64,000 bases of DNA from Clarkia xantiana subsp. parviflora (Eukaryota; Streptophyta; Magnoliopsida; Myrtales; Onagraceae), in assembly GCA_036873135.1 (NCBI GenBank), contig JAPTYO010000005.1, forward strand, positions 19,846,166-19,910,165, read 5' to 3'. Positions 10,989 through 23,029 of the stretch are shown piece by piece (position 1 is the stretch's first letter; each line of letters opens with the position of its first letter). Position numbers and translations under genes: made by a program. A model generated the notes under the pieces. The model saw nothing but the letters and a program-made list of their open reading frames with translations. It did no database searches and was not told the DNA's origin.

Positions 10989-13040
10989 GTGCGTAATCTT
11001 ATTTCACCGTACACTTCTCGAAGATCGACGAACTCTACAAGTTTAAAATCAAGTTTAAAGTTTTTTGGCTTTAAATTATGAGGTCGGCTTTAAAAAATAC
11101 GTGAAGAGAATCGACAATATGATATTATTTTAATATTTGCACTAGATACCAGCTCGCACTATGCGCACGTCGTTATCTTCACAATGTTATAAGACATGAT
11201 CAGGCCAACTCCGAGAATGATACAAGGGAATGATTAAGCCGAGTTATATAAGAATATAGCTTAATTACAACAAAATGAAAAAAAATAAGTAACTCATTTT
11301 AAATAGAGTTATACACTTCAAACAATCCTAAAAATAATAAAAATACTTGAGTAACCGGGATGTTCTCCTTACAAATACCGTAGATCATAATTTTGTTAAC
11401 TTATTTTTAAAATTGCTCGAGAAATATGAAGCTTAAAAAACACTACAAACAAAAACTCCATTTAGCTAGAACAATTTAAAAAATAAATTAAAACAATTAA
11501 TTTTTTTTGGCCACTAATTAAAACAATTATAATCTACGTTATTTTTAAGAACAATATTATCGTTACTGGACTATTATTATTTGTTTAGGAATGCTTTAAG
11601 TCTATAACTCTATTTAAAACTTCATCTGAATTTGTTCTTATAATATAATTGCTACCAAGCTTCTAACTAGTACAAGATGACGTGGTGTTCCTCATTACTA
11701 TGACATCTGCTAAGATATATTTAGACACAATATCGACTTCTTGAGAGATTGTCTTAGAGTAAGTTCGGTGTGTAAAGTGTTGACATCCCCTTCCCACATT
11801 AATTCCCTTTCTAATGACTTGTTTATTTAGTTTGATGAAAATTATAAAAGCTCCATCATTCATAGGAATGGCCTACCTCCGCGAACTATTTTTCATGTAC
11901 TATTTGAAGTATATGGAAGAATAGTAATAATTGAGTTTTCTCAAATGCTCCCCTTACAAATGATATTTCTAACTAGTTTTAGTACAAATGATATTTCTAA
12001 CTAGTTTTAGTGCATGTCTCTTATTTTATGGAAACATTGGAGAAACATAATTTAGAGAGAAAGTTTGATATTATCTTGGTCTTTTATAAACTTCCAAAAG
12101 AATTATGAAGCTCAATACGGTTGGCTCCTCTAAAGAAATCCAATTATATTTGAAGCTGGAGATATCCTTAAATGTCAAAATAGTGTCTGGATAATGAATT
12201 TCAACAGAAAGTTAGGGTGTACAAATAACATTTCCGTCGAGCTTTGGGTCTGAAGGAGGTCATCATCATGATTGGAAGTCTAAAACATTTTTTTGGCCAA
12301 ATGGACTATATTTTCTTCATATTTTGGTAAATAATCTGAAGATTTTGTTGTACTCTACTGGTTCTCAAACAATTTTCCTTTTCTAACACAGTATTTCCTC
12401 TAAAGTCTCAATTGAAGAAGTCTTAACATAACTTTCTTTATATTAAATTATATGTTTTATCGGTTTGTCATCTTATCATTTAGGATACTTATGAGTTTTT
12501 GACATTGACACCCACATGTTTGAATTGCAGAAAACTTATAAGTGAGTTCAGAAGATGTAGGATTAAGCACACATATAAAAAAATCAATGCAATTGCAGAT
12601 GCTCTTACTTGTAGATGAACAAATTAGTACGTCACTATATACTGTTTGAATGATCATTCTTTGCAGGTTCATACTTTAATTATGAGAAATTATAAACCAT
12701 GTTTATAGATATGGTCATGACTAAATTGTAATACCCGCTTTAAAAAAAAAAATCAGCCGTCCCTTTTTTTCACTAAAAAAATAGATATTATCTTAATGAA
12801 CCGTCGCCCCAAAAGGTAATGAGAGGTTGTGTATGTGACATCATAGTACTAATCACGTCGATCCGGATTCGGGAGAACCGGATGAACCAGGAACCCTGAC
12901 CGGTTGGCGTACGATCCGGTTCTGTTAAGCTGCTGCAAATGATTCATCGATTTTCTTTTTGGTAAATATAATTTATCGATTCTTGGCCAAAAAATAATAA
13001 TAATATAATTTATCGATTCAGATCTTCATTTTCGTGTCGT
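10989..13040. other. Intergenic region upstream of VHA-H
   Basis: AT-rich sequence with no supportable gene. It contains a perfect 28-bp tandem duplication at 11955-12010 and a GGTTCTG/CCGGAT-rich stretch near 12860-12930. The distal promoter of VHA-H must lie at its right end. Confidence 0.5.
11955..12010. repeat. 28-bp perfect tandem duplication
   Basis: Two identical adjacent copies begin TACAAATGATATTTCTAACT. It is intergenic with no obvious function. Confidence 0.9.
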
Positions 13041-13327
13041 ATCTTCTTCTTCAATCAATTGCAACGAGACAAACGAAGGCCACACAGCCGGAGCAACTGC
13101 GAAGGTACCCGCTACTTTCCTCATCTAAGCACCCAATTTCATTTTCACTCTCGCCATTGATTCATTGCTCCATCGTATAGCTTCTTCTCTTGTATCCTAT
13201 TGTCTCCGGACCTTTCTTTCTCAGTTGTGAAGCCCAAACCTGAATTCTGCTTAAGATCTGTTCTGCTCTAATCTATTATGCTTATCTGATCTCTCCTCTG
13301 TGTAGGGCTTCTGATTCCGCCGTTCCA
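13040..13327 (+). promoter_or_regulatory. VHA-H 5' UTR with probable leader intron
   Basis: The sequence before the ATG has a plausible GT-AG leader intron: donor GAAG|GTACCC at 13105 and acceptor TGTGTAG|GGCTTC ending at 13305. The 5' UTR exons would be about 13040-13104 and 13306-13327. Leader introns are common in plant housekeeping genes. The transcription start was not determined. Confidence 0.5.
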
Positions 13328-16300
13328 ATGGATCATGCTGAGTTATCCACGGAACAGGTAATTTGTGTTTCCACTTGATTGATTTTGAAGTTCTATACCA
13401 ACAGAAGTCGGATCGCATCGGATTGAATTATCTGTGCGAGTTTTTGTCAGAGAAGTTTCCACTGATTCTCAATTCTCTCTTATTCCATCCTTATCTGGAT
13501 TAATCCCTAACGAATCTTGGATCTGTAACGCATCAATCGAATTGTTTTCCCCATATGCTGTCAAAGCGATAGATAGAACATTTTTACCGATCGAATCGTC
13601 TCTTTGTCCTCAAGGTTTTGAGGAGGGACATCCCATGGGAGACATATATGACTACTAAGCTGATCACTGGGACATGCCTTCAGTTGTTGAGGCGCTACGA
13701 CAAAAAACCAGAAAGTTACCGTGCTCAGCTGCTGGAAGATGTAATTTTTCACTCGTGATTTAGTTTTTTCTTTTTTGTTTCAGTGAATATGTATTGACTC
13801 GACTTCACAAACTTATGATCACAGGCTTTTTTGTTTCAGTGAATATGTATTGACTCGACTTCACAAACTTATGATCACAGGATGGTCCAGCCTATGTTCG
13901 GGTATTTGTTGCCATTTTGCGGGATATATTCAAGGAAGAAACTGTAGAATATGTCCTGGCTCTGATTGATGAGATGCTTGCAGGTGAATTTTGACTAAGC
14001 AAGCATTATTTGTTTATTTTACTGCTGAGTATTAGAAGTAACTAACTTATTTGGATGGTCCCTTAATACAGTAAACCCAAGAAGGGCCAGATTGTTTCAT
14101 GACAATTCTCTTGCAAGCGAAGATACTTATGAACCCTTCCTAAGTTGAGTACTTTACTTGTGATTGGGAGGCCAAAATTTCCACTTCTTATCGTACTCTA
14201 TCTATTTGCAGTTATTTGTTGGGATGCAGTTAAGGTGGATAATGGATCAAATTTGAATTAATTATTATTATGGGGTTAAATGAGAAGTATATTGTTGTTA
14301 TTAATCATATCTGGCTCGTGAAAGTAGTAAGCAGAAAGTGTTTATGAACAAGCAAAGCAGCAGGGATTTGTAATTGGTTCTTTTGTGGAGTAATTTTCTT
14401 TAAAGAACAATGGCATAATTGCATTATTATTAACCTGTGTGGATACTCTGTTTTAGAAAATGTGAAGTTGACATCATGCTGCTGAATTTTTCAGATTACT
14501 GTGGAAAGGAAACTGGTTCATACAGGAGAAGAGTTGTAAGATTCTTGCACTGATAATAAGGTAAGTAAACATATCCAGCTACTTAGAGTGGCAAATGGCT
14601 TATACAGTTACTGCTGTTTAAGAAATTGATAGGGCTGTGCATAATCTGATAACGTTTGTATGTTTGTTATAGCGCACGGCCTAAAGTGCAGAATGGACTT
14701 CTTGCAAATGGCAATCACTCGAACTCAAAAAAAATATTCACTGCCATTGATGATGTGTTGAAGGGTTTAGTTGAGTGGTTGTGTACACAGGTTTGTTTAA
14801 TCTGTTTTTATTTTATCGCACAGAATATGTTTTGTTTCATGTTGTGCAAGTTTGGTTTGAGTCCTATTTAGTTGTCAACTCATTAAAGGACATAGTATAT
14901 ATATTTTGGAGGAAAAGGTTTGTAGTGTTGCCATTGAATTAGCTACCGGTATTGTCTGAATCTCTTTTGTTATGGTCAGTTTATTGGTTTAATGATGTTC
15001 TCATAGTCTTACTGAACCATTTCTGTTGCAGCTGAAGAAACCTACACACCCAAGTAGAGGCATTCCAACTGCTGTTACTTGCCTTTCAACATTGCTCAAG
15101 GAGCCTTTGGTCAGATCATCCTTTGTCCAAGCAGATGGAATCAAGCTGTTAATTCCTTTAATATCACCAGCATCTACTCAACAATCAATTCAGGTAAAAC
15201 TAGGTCAAATCATTTTAGTTGTAAATTGCATATGATATCTATCTAACTTGGGTCCTTAAACTTTTTGCAACAGCTTCTTTATGAGACCTGTCTTTGTATT
15301 TGGCTTCTTTCGTACTATGAACCTGCAACTGAGTACTTGGCCTCGTCTAGGACGCTCCTACGATTGATTGATGTTGTTAAGAGCACCACAAAAGAAAAGG
15401 TAACAACTGGTTTTCTTATAGAAAAATCCATCATGTTCATTGCAGTATGGCATAATGAAGATTTTCATGAATGCATACACAAAAAGTGGGAGGACTCTTC
15501 TCAAGAATATGGAATTCCCCTTCTGAAAGTAGCAGTTTCTTAGTAGTTCTGCTTGCTATCTATCTTACCTCTAATCTTTTCTATCTTTACAATTGCTGCA
15601 AGTTTGGAGAATCTGAAATGGATCATGTCGGTGTCAGGGCTAATTCTTTATTATTCTGCAGGTTGTTAGGGTGGTTGTCTTGACTTTTAAGAACTTTCTT
15701 CCCAAAGGAACATTTGGTGCACAAATGGTTGATTTAGGGCTGCCTCAGATTGTTCAGAGCTTAAAATCACAGGCATGGAGTGACGAGGTAAGGTGTTCTT
15801 GCAAGTCCTTTTTTTTTTTTTTCCTTTTTGAATGAATGAGAGATCTTAAGTGTATCATATTTAGTGTTAGAGATCTTAATGTTTTTGGAAGTATCATTTC
15901 TACTTTAAGATTTGGCATCAGTATACTTGATTTTCATGAATAACTGAGCAGCAATAACTCAATATTCATACTTTCAAATATGGATTCAAAAATCATTTCC
16001 GGCACAAACAAGGCCCTTTTAAGTAAGTGCGTAAAAGTTTGAAAATTAATTGGAAGGTGGAGTGAAGACACATGTGAGGGAATGTATATAGGGCTGGCAA
16101 TTTGTGCATTCGTGCACGTTAACACATGATAGGTCAACATGAACACGCACATAATTTTCTTGTCAGGTCAACATGACACGAATAATTTTGAGCCAACACG
16201 ACATGAACGCGATATCACGAAAAAATTATATGTTACGTCAAACACGCTTGCACGATTACTAAGTACTATAACACGATAGCACAGAAACGATAATAAAATT

Positions 16301-17445
16301 CAAGATATCATAACTTTTATTATTTTAAAATTGGCCATTATTTATAAAACTTTCAAATAAAGTACATAAATATTTAGACCATGCAATATACTAATTAAAA
16401 TAAAATAAAATTATTTATAAGTAGGTGTTGTGTTATCTTGCGGTGTATATTGTAAGACCTAAACACGAACATGACACGAAAATGCTGTCGTGCTATCCTG
16501 CTAGCGTGCCATCAAATTCAAGCACGAACATGATTTTTTTCGCGCGTGTTCCTGTCGTGATAGAAATTGTCATTCCTAAATGTATATTTATTTGCTTAAT
16601 GGGAGGATCCTTATTACTAGCTCAAGTCTCTACTATCTCGGTTACTCTAACTTATACGCATGTAGCTGATAAGAAGCCACTGCACTTTATGAGGCGTTTG
16701 GTAGATGAGAAAATACTTGGATTTTTGTTCTTTACTAGTACCTGACATTTGTTTTGGTTTTCTTTTCTTTTATATTTTTGTTGATGAGATTTTGCTACTC
16801 TAGGCCAAATATAATACATATTTATTGCCAAAATTCTAGACAAAATCAATCGCCATGATAATTGAGTCTGTTTATTGTGTGTTTATGGAGACTAAAAGAT
16901 GTCATGGTAAAATGATGGATGGACAGGATTTAATTGATGCACTGAATCAACTGGAGGAAGCGCTGAGGGATAACATCAGGAAATTGAGTTCATTTGACAA
17001 GTACAAACAAGAAGTTCTGCTTGGTCATCTGGACTGGTCTCCTATGCACAAGGATCCAACCTTTTGGCGTGAAAACGTGACATGCTTTGAAGAGTCTGAT
17101 TTTCAGGTATTGTTTGTTTGTTTGTTTGTTTGTGGGGTTCGAATTATTATTATCTGAGAAAATTTGGTTGGTATTATTTGAATTGTGGGTATATAGATAT
17201 TGAGGGTACTTATCACCATACTGGATTCATCAAGTGATCCAAGGAGTCTAGCTGTGGCGTGCTTTGACCTTTCACAGTTCATCCAAACCCACCCAGCTGG
17301 ACGAATAATAGTGACAGACCTGAAAGCTAAGGAGCGGGTGATGAAGCTGTTGAATCATGAGAACGCGGAGGTCACCAAGAATGCCTTGCTCTGCATTCAG
17401 AGGCTTTTCTTGGGAGCCAAGTACGCCAGCTTCTTGCAGGTTTAA
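13328..17445 (+). CDS. VHA-H: V-type proton ATPase subunit H (11 coding exons)
   Basis: This V1-sector subunit (yeast Vma13) couples V1 to the membrane V0 sector and activates ATP-driven proton pumping at vacuole and endomembranes. Exons: 13328-13357, 13615-13740, 13881-13983, 14072-14144, 14495-14560, 14673-14790, 15032-15193, 15274-15399, 15662-15787, 16927-17106, 17197-17445. They give 452 residues; the Arabidopsis protein is about 441. The start [10 protein letters not shown] matches the family N-terminus. Recognised segments include [108 protein letters not shown] and [18 protein letters not shown], forming the HEAT/ARM-like N-domain and the C-domain. All introns are GT-AG except intron 4, where keeping the frame requires AG|TTGAGT as donor. 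If that base is real, splicing may be impaired. Intron 9 contains a hAT MITE. Confidence 0.95.
13770..13881 (+). repeat. 56-bp perfect tandem duplication across an intron 2 acceptor
   Basis: Copies 13770-13825 and 13826-13881 are identical and each ends ATGATCACAGG. The true 3' splice site of VHA-H intron 2 (AG at 13879-13880) therefore has an exact duplicate 56 bp upstream. Use of the upstream site would add 56 nt and shift the frame. Confidence 0.95.
14145..14494 (+). other. VHA-H intron 4 with non-canonical TT donor
   Basis: The exon 4 frame …TYEPFL plus AG must join A-TTA-CTG-TGG (…LLWKGNW) at 14495 to encode the conserved sequence. The intron then begins TTGAGT, where a strong plant donor would read GTGAGT. 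The nearby GT one base upstream (14144) would shift the frame. Either a single-base change, a sequencing error or a rare non-canonical intron explains it. Confidence 0.7.
16089..16578. mobile_element. hAT MITE in VHA-H intron 9
   Basis: The 490-bp element has ends TAGGGCTGGCAATTT and the complement of AAATTGTCATTCCTA (three mismatches in 15) and is flanked by the 8-bp direct repeat AATGTATA (16081-16088, 16579-16586). The subterminal ACACGA/CGTGT words match the hAT-like element at 2507-10980. It has no coding capacity. It lies in the largest VHA-H intron and leaves the splice sites intact. Confidence 0.9.
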
Positions 17446-17875
17446 TTAAATAAACAAACAGCTGCTCAATTGGGTTTAGGCAGGCAGGCAGGCAGTTCAT
17501 GGTGTTCCTTTTTTACCCATATATCTATCCCTATTTGGTTGGGCATCTCTCCGGGTATTATTATCATGTTGAGAAGAGGAATTTGTTTGTTTGTTTTGTG
17601 GTTGACTAGACAAACGTTGTTGGAGACGCAAATACCGTGTCTAGTATTTATACCTTTTGGAAATAACAAACTTTATGCTTCTCTTATTATTCCCTCTTCT
17701 CAGCTAAACTCTTACTAAGTTCTTACATGACTAAGCTACCCGAATATGCATTAAAAAATCTGTGTTGGTACAAATATATAGCAGAACGATGACATACACA
17801 TATTGCACAAACATAATAACACAAGTTCATTTATGTGTTGTGCTTGCGTTTTAGATATAATATCACAACATACAT
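17446..17875 (+). other. VHA-H 3' UTR and flank
   Basis: It follows the TAA stop directly (TTTAATTAAATAAAC). AT-rich sequence without another gene, containing short GCAG and TTTG runs. The next element, an old LTR, begins near 17876. Confidence 0.5.
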
Positions 17876-18120
17876 TGTAAAAACACCCTAATTTTGGACC
17901 ATGCAAGACATTGTAGAGTGCTCGAGACATGTGGAGCGCTTAAATAAGAAAGTGGCTAAATATGACAAGTCGTGAAACTTTCAAGAATGGTCCAGCTTAT
18001 AAAGGATAGTACACGTATATTTATTTGTAAAGTATTTCAAAGTATATTGTGAGTATTTATGATAAATTTAGTAAATATTCATAATGTATTTTCAGAATAT
18101 TAGCAATTAATTAGAATAAG

Positions 18121-18960
18121 GTTAAGAACCTATAAAAGGTCTGAACTATCACCCATGTTAACGGGAGAGGTCTGAAATTTAAAAAGTTAATAACGGAGGT
18201 CTGAAATTTCAGTTTTGTTAATTTGAGGTTTTCCGTCCATTTTTATGGTTAAATTTATCATAATTGTGTGAAATGACATTTTTGCCCCTTTAATATTTTG
18301 TTTTATTTAATATCTTATTTAAGGAAATGTGAAACAACAATTTTACCCCTAAAGTCAAATTAAAACCACCCAACTCCGTCCACCGCCACCCGACTCCGTC
18401 CACCACCACCCGACTCCGGCCACCACCACCCGACTCCGCACGACCACCACCTCGTCTCCGGTGACCCGACTCCGGCCACCACCTCAGCCAAAAAACTCCG
18501 ATCGGAGCTTTGTGGCTCCGACCAGAGCTCCAGATCGGAGCTCTGTGGCTCCGACCAGAGCCATAGAGCTCCAATCAGAGCCTTGGTGGTGGTCCGGAGT
18601 ACGGTGGTGGTCGCCGGAGTACGGTTGGTGGTCGCCGGAGTACGGTGGTGGTCGCCAGAGTACGGTTGGTGGTCGCCGGAGCTGGGTTGGTGGAGTCGTG
18701 GTGGCTTCAAGGGTATTTTGGTCTTTTCACTTCAAGCATGTGAGGGGCACACTTGATAGAAGGGCATTTTTGGAAATTTATTTTATTTCCGGTCACATGC
18801 AAAGCATGTGACCAACTTCCGTTAGTTTTAACGGAAAAAACTAACGGAGACCGCTGTTATCAACAAAATTGAAATTTCAGACCTCTGTTATTAACTTTTT
18901 AAATTTCAGACATCTTCCGTTAACATGGGTGATAGTTAAGACCTTTCATAGGTTCTTAAC
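18121..18960. mobile_element. MULE-type TIR element, copy 1
   Basis: It has inverted ends GTTAAGAACCTAT…AGGTTCTTAAC with long TIRs containing ACTATCACCCATGTTAACGG and GTCTGAAATTTAAAAAG. The core is GC-rich, with CCGACTCCGGCCACCACC on the left and GGTGGTGGTCGCCGGAGTA repeats on the right. The copy at 22118-22929 has the same layout and a clear 9-bp target duplication; none is evident here. ORFs in the core are repeat-derived. Confidence 0.75.
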
Positions 18961-19672
18961 AGTCATATTTTAATTTCCTAATCTATGCTAAACCCTAGTT
19001 GCTAGTATATAGCTATAAATAGTACATGTAATGGAAGGTACGGAGAAAAACATACAATAATAAAGATTAGCTTTAGCAAGAAATTGGAAGTCTCGGTTTA
19101 GATTGGTTTTTTAACTTTTGATGGTTTTATTATTATTACAATTATTATTATTATGTAGAGATTCGTCTTCTTCCTCCTAAATGCAGCTCTCCGTCCCTCT
19201 TCAAAATTCATCTTCCCGATCGATCACCCACTTCATCGGCACCGTGTCATCTTCACTCGCCGCCATCCACTGTCCGACTGATCGTCGCTTCCTATCGACT
19301 CCGTCACTCACAGAGCTGCTCCGTCACTCGGTTCTTTTAAATTGATTTTCAGACTTTTTGTGAGATCGTCGATTTCTTCAGTAATTAACCTCACCGCCTC
19401 AGCCACCGGTGTCCCTAGCAAGTCCGCTACCCGCTCACACCAACTCCTCCTCGTCGCTCATTTTCGCCCAGCCAGACCGTCGTCCATCAGTCGCTTACTC
19501 TTCCAGCCGTCTCCGACGCCGCTTTTTCAGCCCAAATGCTACCGTTGATCCATCCACCATCTCCGGTCTTATCTGACCTGCTGTGTCATCCCATCCCAGA
19601 TGCATTCCTACTGCTCAAATCGTCTTCATCTTCGTAATGCATGAGGTATCTAGGTGTAGCTCTTTGTTTTAA
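18961..19672 (+). other. Old LTR interior between TIR insertions
   Basis: It continues the LTR interrupted at 18120 and contains a TATAGCTATAAATAG promoter-like box near 19006-19021. From about 19150 to 19640 the sequence becomes CT-rich and may be a further unidentified insertion. No protein is recognised. Confidence 0.4.
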
Positions 19673-20197
19673 GGGTTAATAGGTGTTTTGGTTCATAATG
19701 TTTGACAACTTTTGAGTTTTGGTCCATGATGTTTTTTTTTACCTAGTTTTGGTACCATATGTTTGCAGATTTTTTCTAGTTTTGGTCTAACCGTTACATT
19801 CCGTCCATTTTTTGACATGTTCAAGTGACGTGATCCACTTTAAACTTTCAATTTTGTTCAATTTAGTCACTCTAATACTTTCCTAACATTTTTTTTGTTC
19901 AATTTAGTCCCGAAGTTTCAAAATTTCAATTGGACATATTGTCCAATTGGGGTCAATTTTGAAACTTCGGGACTAAATTGAACAAAAAAAAGGTTAGGAA
20001 AGTATTAGATGGACTAAATTTAAAGTTTAGAGTGGATCATGTGACTTGAACATGTCAAAAAATGGACGGAATGTAACGGTTAGACCAAAACTATAAAAAA
20101 TCTGCAAATATATGGTACCAAAACTAAGTAAAATAAAACATCATGGACCAAAACTCAAAAGTTGTCAAACATCATGAACCAAAACACCTATTAACCC
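19673..20197. mobile_element. MULE-type MITE with 9-bp TSD
   Basis: The 525-bp element has long TIRs starting GGGTTAATAGGTGTTTTGGT and is flanked by the 9-bp direct repeat TTGTTTTAA (19664-19672, 20198-20206). Both arms carry ACATCATGGACCAAAACT-like sequence. It is non-coding. A half copy of the same family lies at 61655-61856. Confidence 0.9.
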
Positions 20198-20409
20198 TTG
20201 TTTTAATGTATTCATTTATTGTATTATTACCTGCACTATCTACAACCGGAACAAATAAGAGTTTAAGTCAGTGTCTTCTTTTATATTTTACTATTATTAT
20301 ATATATGTTTTATTATTTTAGAGAAAAGTATTAAGATTATTATTATGTGTTTAATTCGTAACGGAACCATCGAATTTGAATTTATGTTCGTAGGCCGATT
20401 ATATATATA

Positions 20410-23029
20410 TCTATTATACTAATATATTAATTGTGTTGGGTCCTCACCCCAAAGGACACCTACACCTTAAATGGTACCTCAAAGAACGCCTAAAATTTAA
20501 ATTGTACAATTTTCGGACCGGTATATATTTCTAAAATAAATTTCCAATCAAACTGGTCTTCAGTCGCAACAATTCCACAGAAGAGAAAACGCCTCGCAAT
20601 TTATGATGCCTCCCACCCTCCCACTCTCTCTGTTCTTTCCAAATTGCTGGTCACCAATGTTCGCCGCTCCCCGCCATCTACAACTCCCCACCGTTGGCCA
20701 CCAGTCCGACCTAAGTCCCTACATCCCCTCATCCACCATCCTCTATGTTCCCACGACTCACAACGAGGAGAGCCTCATACTCCGAGATATCCTCCAATTA
20801 CAACTCAAGAATCCGTCTGGTCGACTATCTGTCGCTCTCCCTTGTTTCTCTCAGAAGTCGACTTGGCCCGTAATCGATGAGTGTGTAAATTTCTGGTCTT
20901 CTTACGAATGAATTTTGGTATATAGTTGTCTAACGGATTTTAGTTCGACACATAAGTGACGAGAAAAGTGATTGAGAACACGGCGGCTGTGATGTTGAAG
21001 GTTTAATCGGAGAACCTATTTATTCTTCCCTACGAGCTTCGTGGTATTTTTTTCATTCAGGTTTTGCTATAATAGTGCTCAACGGAAATTATCAATCTTT
21101 GAAAAGATGACATGGTTATATCTGTTAGCTTTTGCTGTAAGTTCCTCTTGGAGCCAACATGTCCAACTAGCATCCTAATTTATGTTCGTCTGAAACCTTT
21201 GTGATTGATAATCGTTCGTTTCTGGATTGAGGGAGCCAAATGGTATGTTTGCTTTCAACTACATGCACTTTCACTCTAGGAGTCTAATGTTACTGCCCAA
21301 AATATGAAAGATGCAGTACCCAAAAAAGAAAAAGTAATATCTGGTGGTCCAGTGAAGCTATAATCTTCTTTTTTTTTTTTTGGCTAAAGGAAACTATAAT
21401 CTATTTGGAGCAATTCTTTGCGTAACTTTTTTTTCCTTTTTAATCTCCTAACTTACTCACAATCACTCACACTCAGTTGGGTATAGTTTAGAATCAAGGA
21501 ATAACTAGGACAAATGAAGAAATAGGAATAACTTGCTATAGAAGAAGAAAATGAACTTGATTACTAATTGAATGATAAGAAACTGTTTGCAATGGCTTTA
21601 TATAGCCTACATAACAACGGTAATGAACAGAAAAACGTGATAATGTCTCCACTAACAGCTCCACTAATCTAACCAAGAGAAATCATCTAACAAAAACGAG
21701 AAAATCTATCTCAGCAAATCGCTTCGATCCTGCATATCCTGTTCTGGACTGGATATTAACTGAGCTGGACCGGATTTTATTGAGCCATTATTTTGGACCG
21801 GTTCGGAAATCACAACTTTAACTAAAATTACTAACTTCTTCTTCTTCAAACCTCCTTTCTTTAAGCTTAAGTCTCAACATATTCTATATCCATTTGAGCT
21901 TCGACATATCATCAAGTCGAGTATTGGTCAAATTGCATACGATTTTGTATTGGTGATATGTAAATTTACTTATTTCTAATTATAAATGTGTCTGAGTATA
22001 GAAACAGAGAATATCTTGACTTGGGAACAAAGACTTTTGATTGCAAGAGACGCGGCAAAAGGTATAAAAGTTCTGCAATATATTCTTGATTAATCTATAC
22101 TCCATTCCTTATTCTCAGGGTTAAGAACCTATGAAAGGTCTGAACTATCACCCATGTTAACGGGAGAGGTCTGAAATTTAAAAAGTTAATAACAGAGGTC
22201 TGAAATTTCAATTTTGTTGATTTGAGGTTTTCCGTCAATTTTTAGGGTTAAATTTAACAGAATTGTGTGAAATGACATTTTTGCCCCTTTAATATTTTGT
22301 TTTATTTAATATCTTATTTAAGGAAATGTGAAATGACAATTTTACCCCTAAAGTCAAATTAAAACCACCCAACTCCGACCACCGCCACCCGACTCCGGCC
22401 ACCACCACCCGACTCCGGCGACCACCACCTCGACTCCGACGACCACCACCTCGGCTCCGGCGACCCGACTCCGGCCACCACCTCAGCAAAAAAGCTCCGA
22501 TCGGGGCCAAAAAGCTCCGATCGGAGCCAAAAAAGCTCCAATCGGAGCCGGTGGCTCCGATTTTGGCCCAATCGGAGTCTTGGTGGTGGTCGCCGGAGCC
22601 TTGGTGGTGGTCGCCGGAGTACGGTGGTGGTCGCCGGAGTACGATTGGTGGTCGCCGGAGTACCGTGGTGGCTTCAAGGGCATTTTTGTCTTTTCACTCC
22701 AAGCATGTGAGGGGCACACTTGATAGAAGGGCATTTTTGGAAATTTATTTTATTTCCGGCCACATGCTTGGCATGTGACCAATTTCCCTTAGTTTTAACG
22801 GAAAAAACTAACGGAGACCGCTGTTATCAACAAAACAGAAATTTCCGACCTCTGTTATTTACTTTTTAAATTTCAGACCTCTCCGGTTAACATGGGTGAT
22901 AGTTCAGACCTTTCATAGGTTCTTAACCCTTATTCTCACCCACGAAGTTGTTATTACAATACTGCAAGATATATAACACTAACCACGTCAGAAACATGCG
23001 CATGCAATTGCATGCGCGAAATCAACTAG
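20410..23029 (+). mobile_element. Helitron-like element with nested TIR element
   Basis: The 5' end TCTATTATAC follows an A, and the 3' end has the perfect 20-bp palindrome GCGCATGCAATTGCATGCGC (22998-23017) 8 nt before CTAG, followed by T. This is the A^T insertion and CTRR terminus expected of Helitrons. Independent support comes from the flanking LTR: …CCGATTATATA before and TATGTGTTTAATTCG after are contiguous in the related LTR near 9350-9380. It contains the 812-bp TIR element at 22118-22929. No Rep/helicase is seen, so it is non-autonomous. Confidence 0.75.
22118..22929. mobile_element. MULE-type TIR element, copy 2, with 9-bp TSD
   Basis: Ends GGGTTAAGAACC…GGTTCTTAACCC lie between identical 9-bp repeats TTATTCTCA (22109-22117, 22930-22938). 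The long TIRs and the GC-rich core with GGTGGTGGTCGCCGGAG repeats match copy 1 at 18121-18960. It has no transposase, and the proline/arginine-rich ORFs in the core are repeat artefacts. Confidence 0.9.

Noticed and set aside
15265..15543. Separate small genes within the VHA-H locus
   Set aside because: These ORFs are VHA-H exons reading through into introns; the spliced model accounts for them.
18290..18811. Proline/arginine-rich ORFs in the TIR element cores as genes
   Set aside because: They derive from CCACCACC/GGTGGTGG repeats inside non-coding transposons and overlap on both strands.
18121..18960. A 9-bp target duplication for TIR element copy 1
   Set aside because: The flanks TTAGAATAA and AGTCATATT do not match; the classification rests on the sister copy.
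20603..20911. 102-codon ORF in Helitron 4 as a gene
   Set aside because: Low-complexity Pro/Ser/Leu-rich, overlapped by another frame, no recognised domain; a captured fragment cannot be excluded but is not supported.
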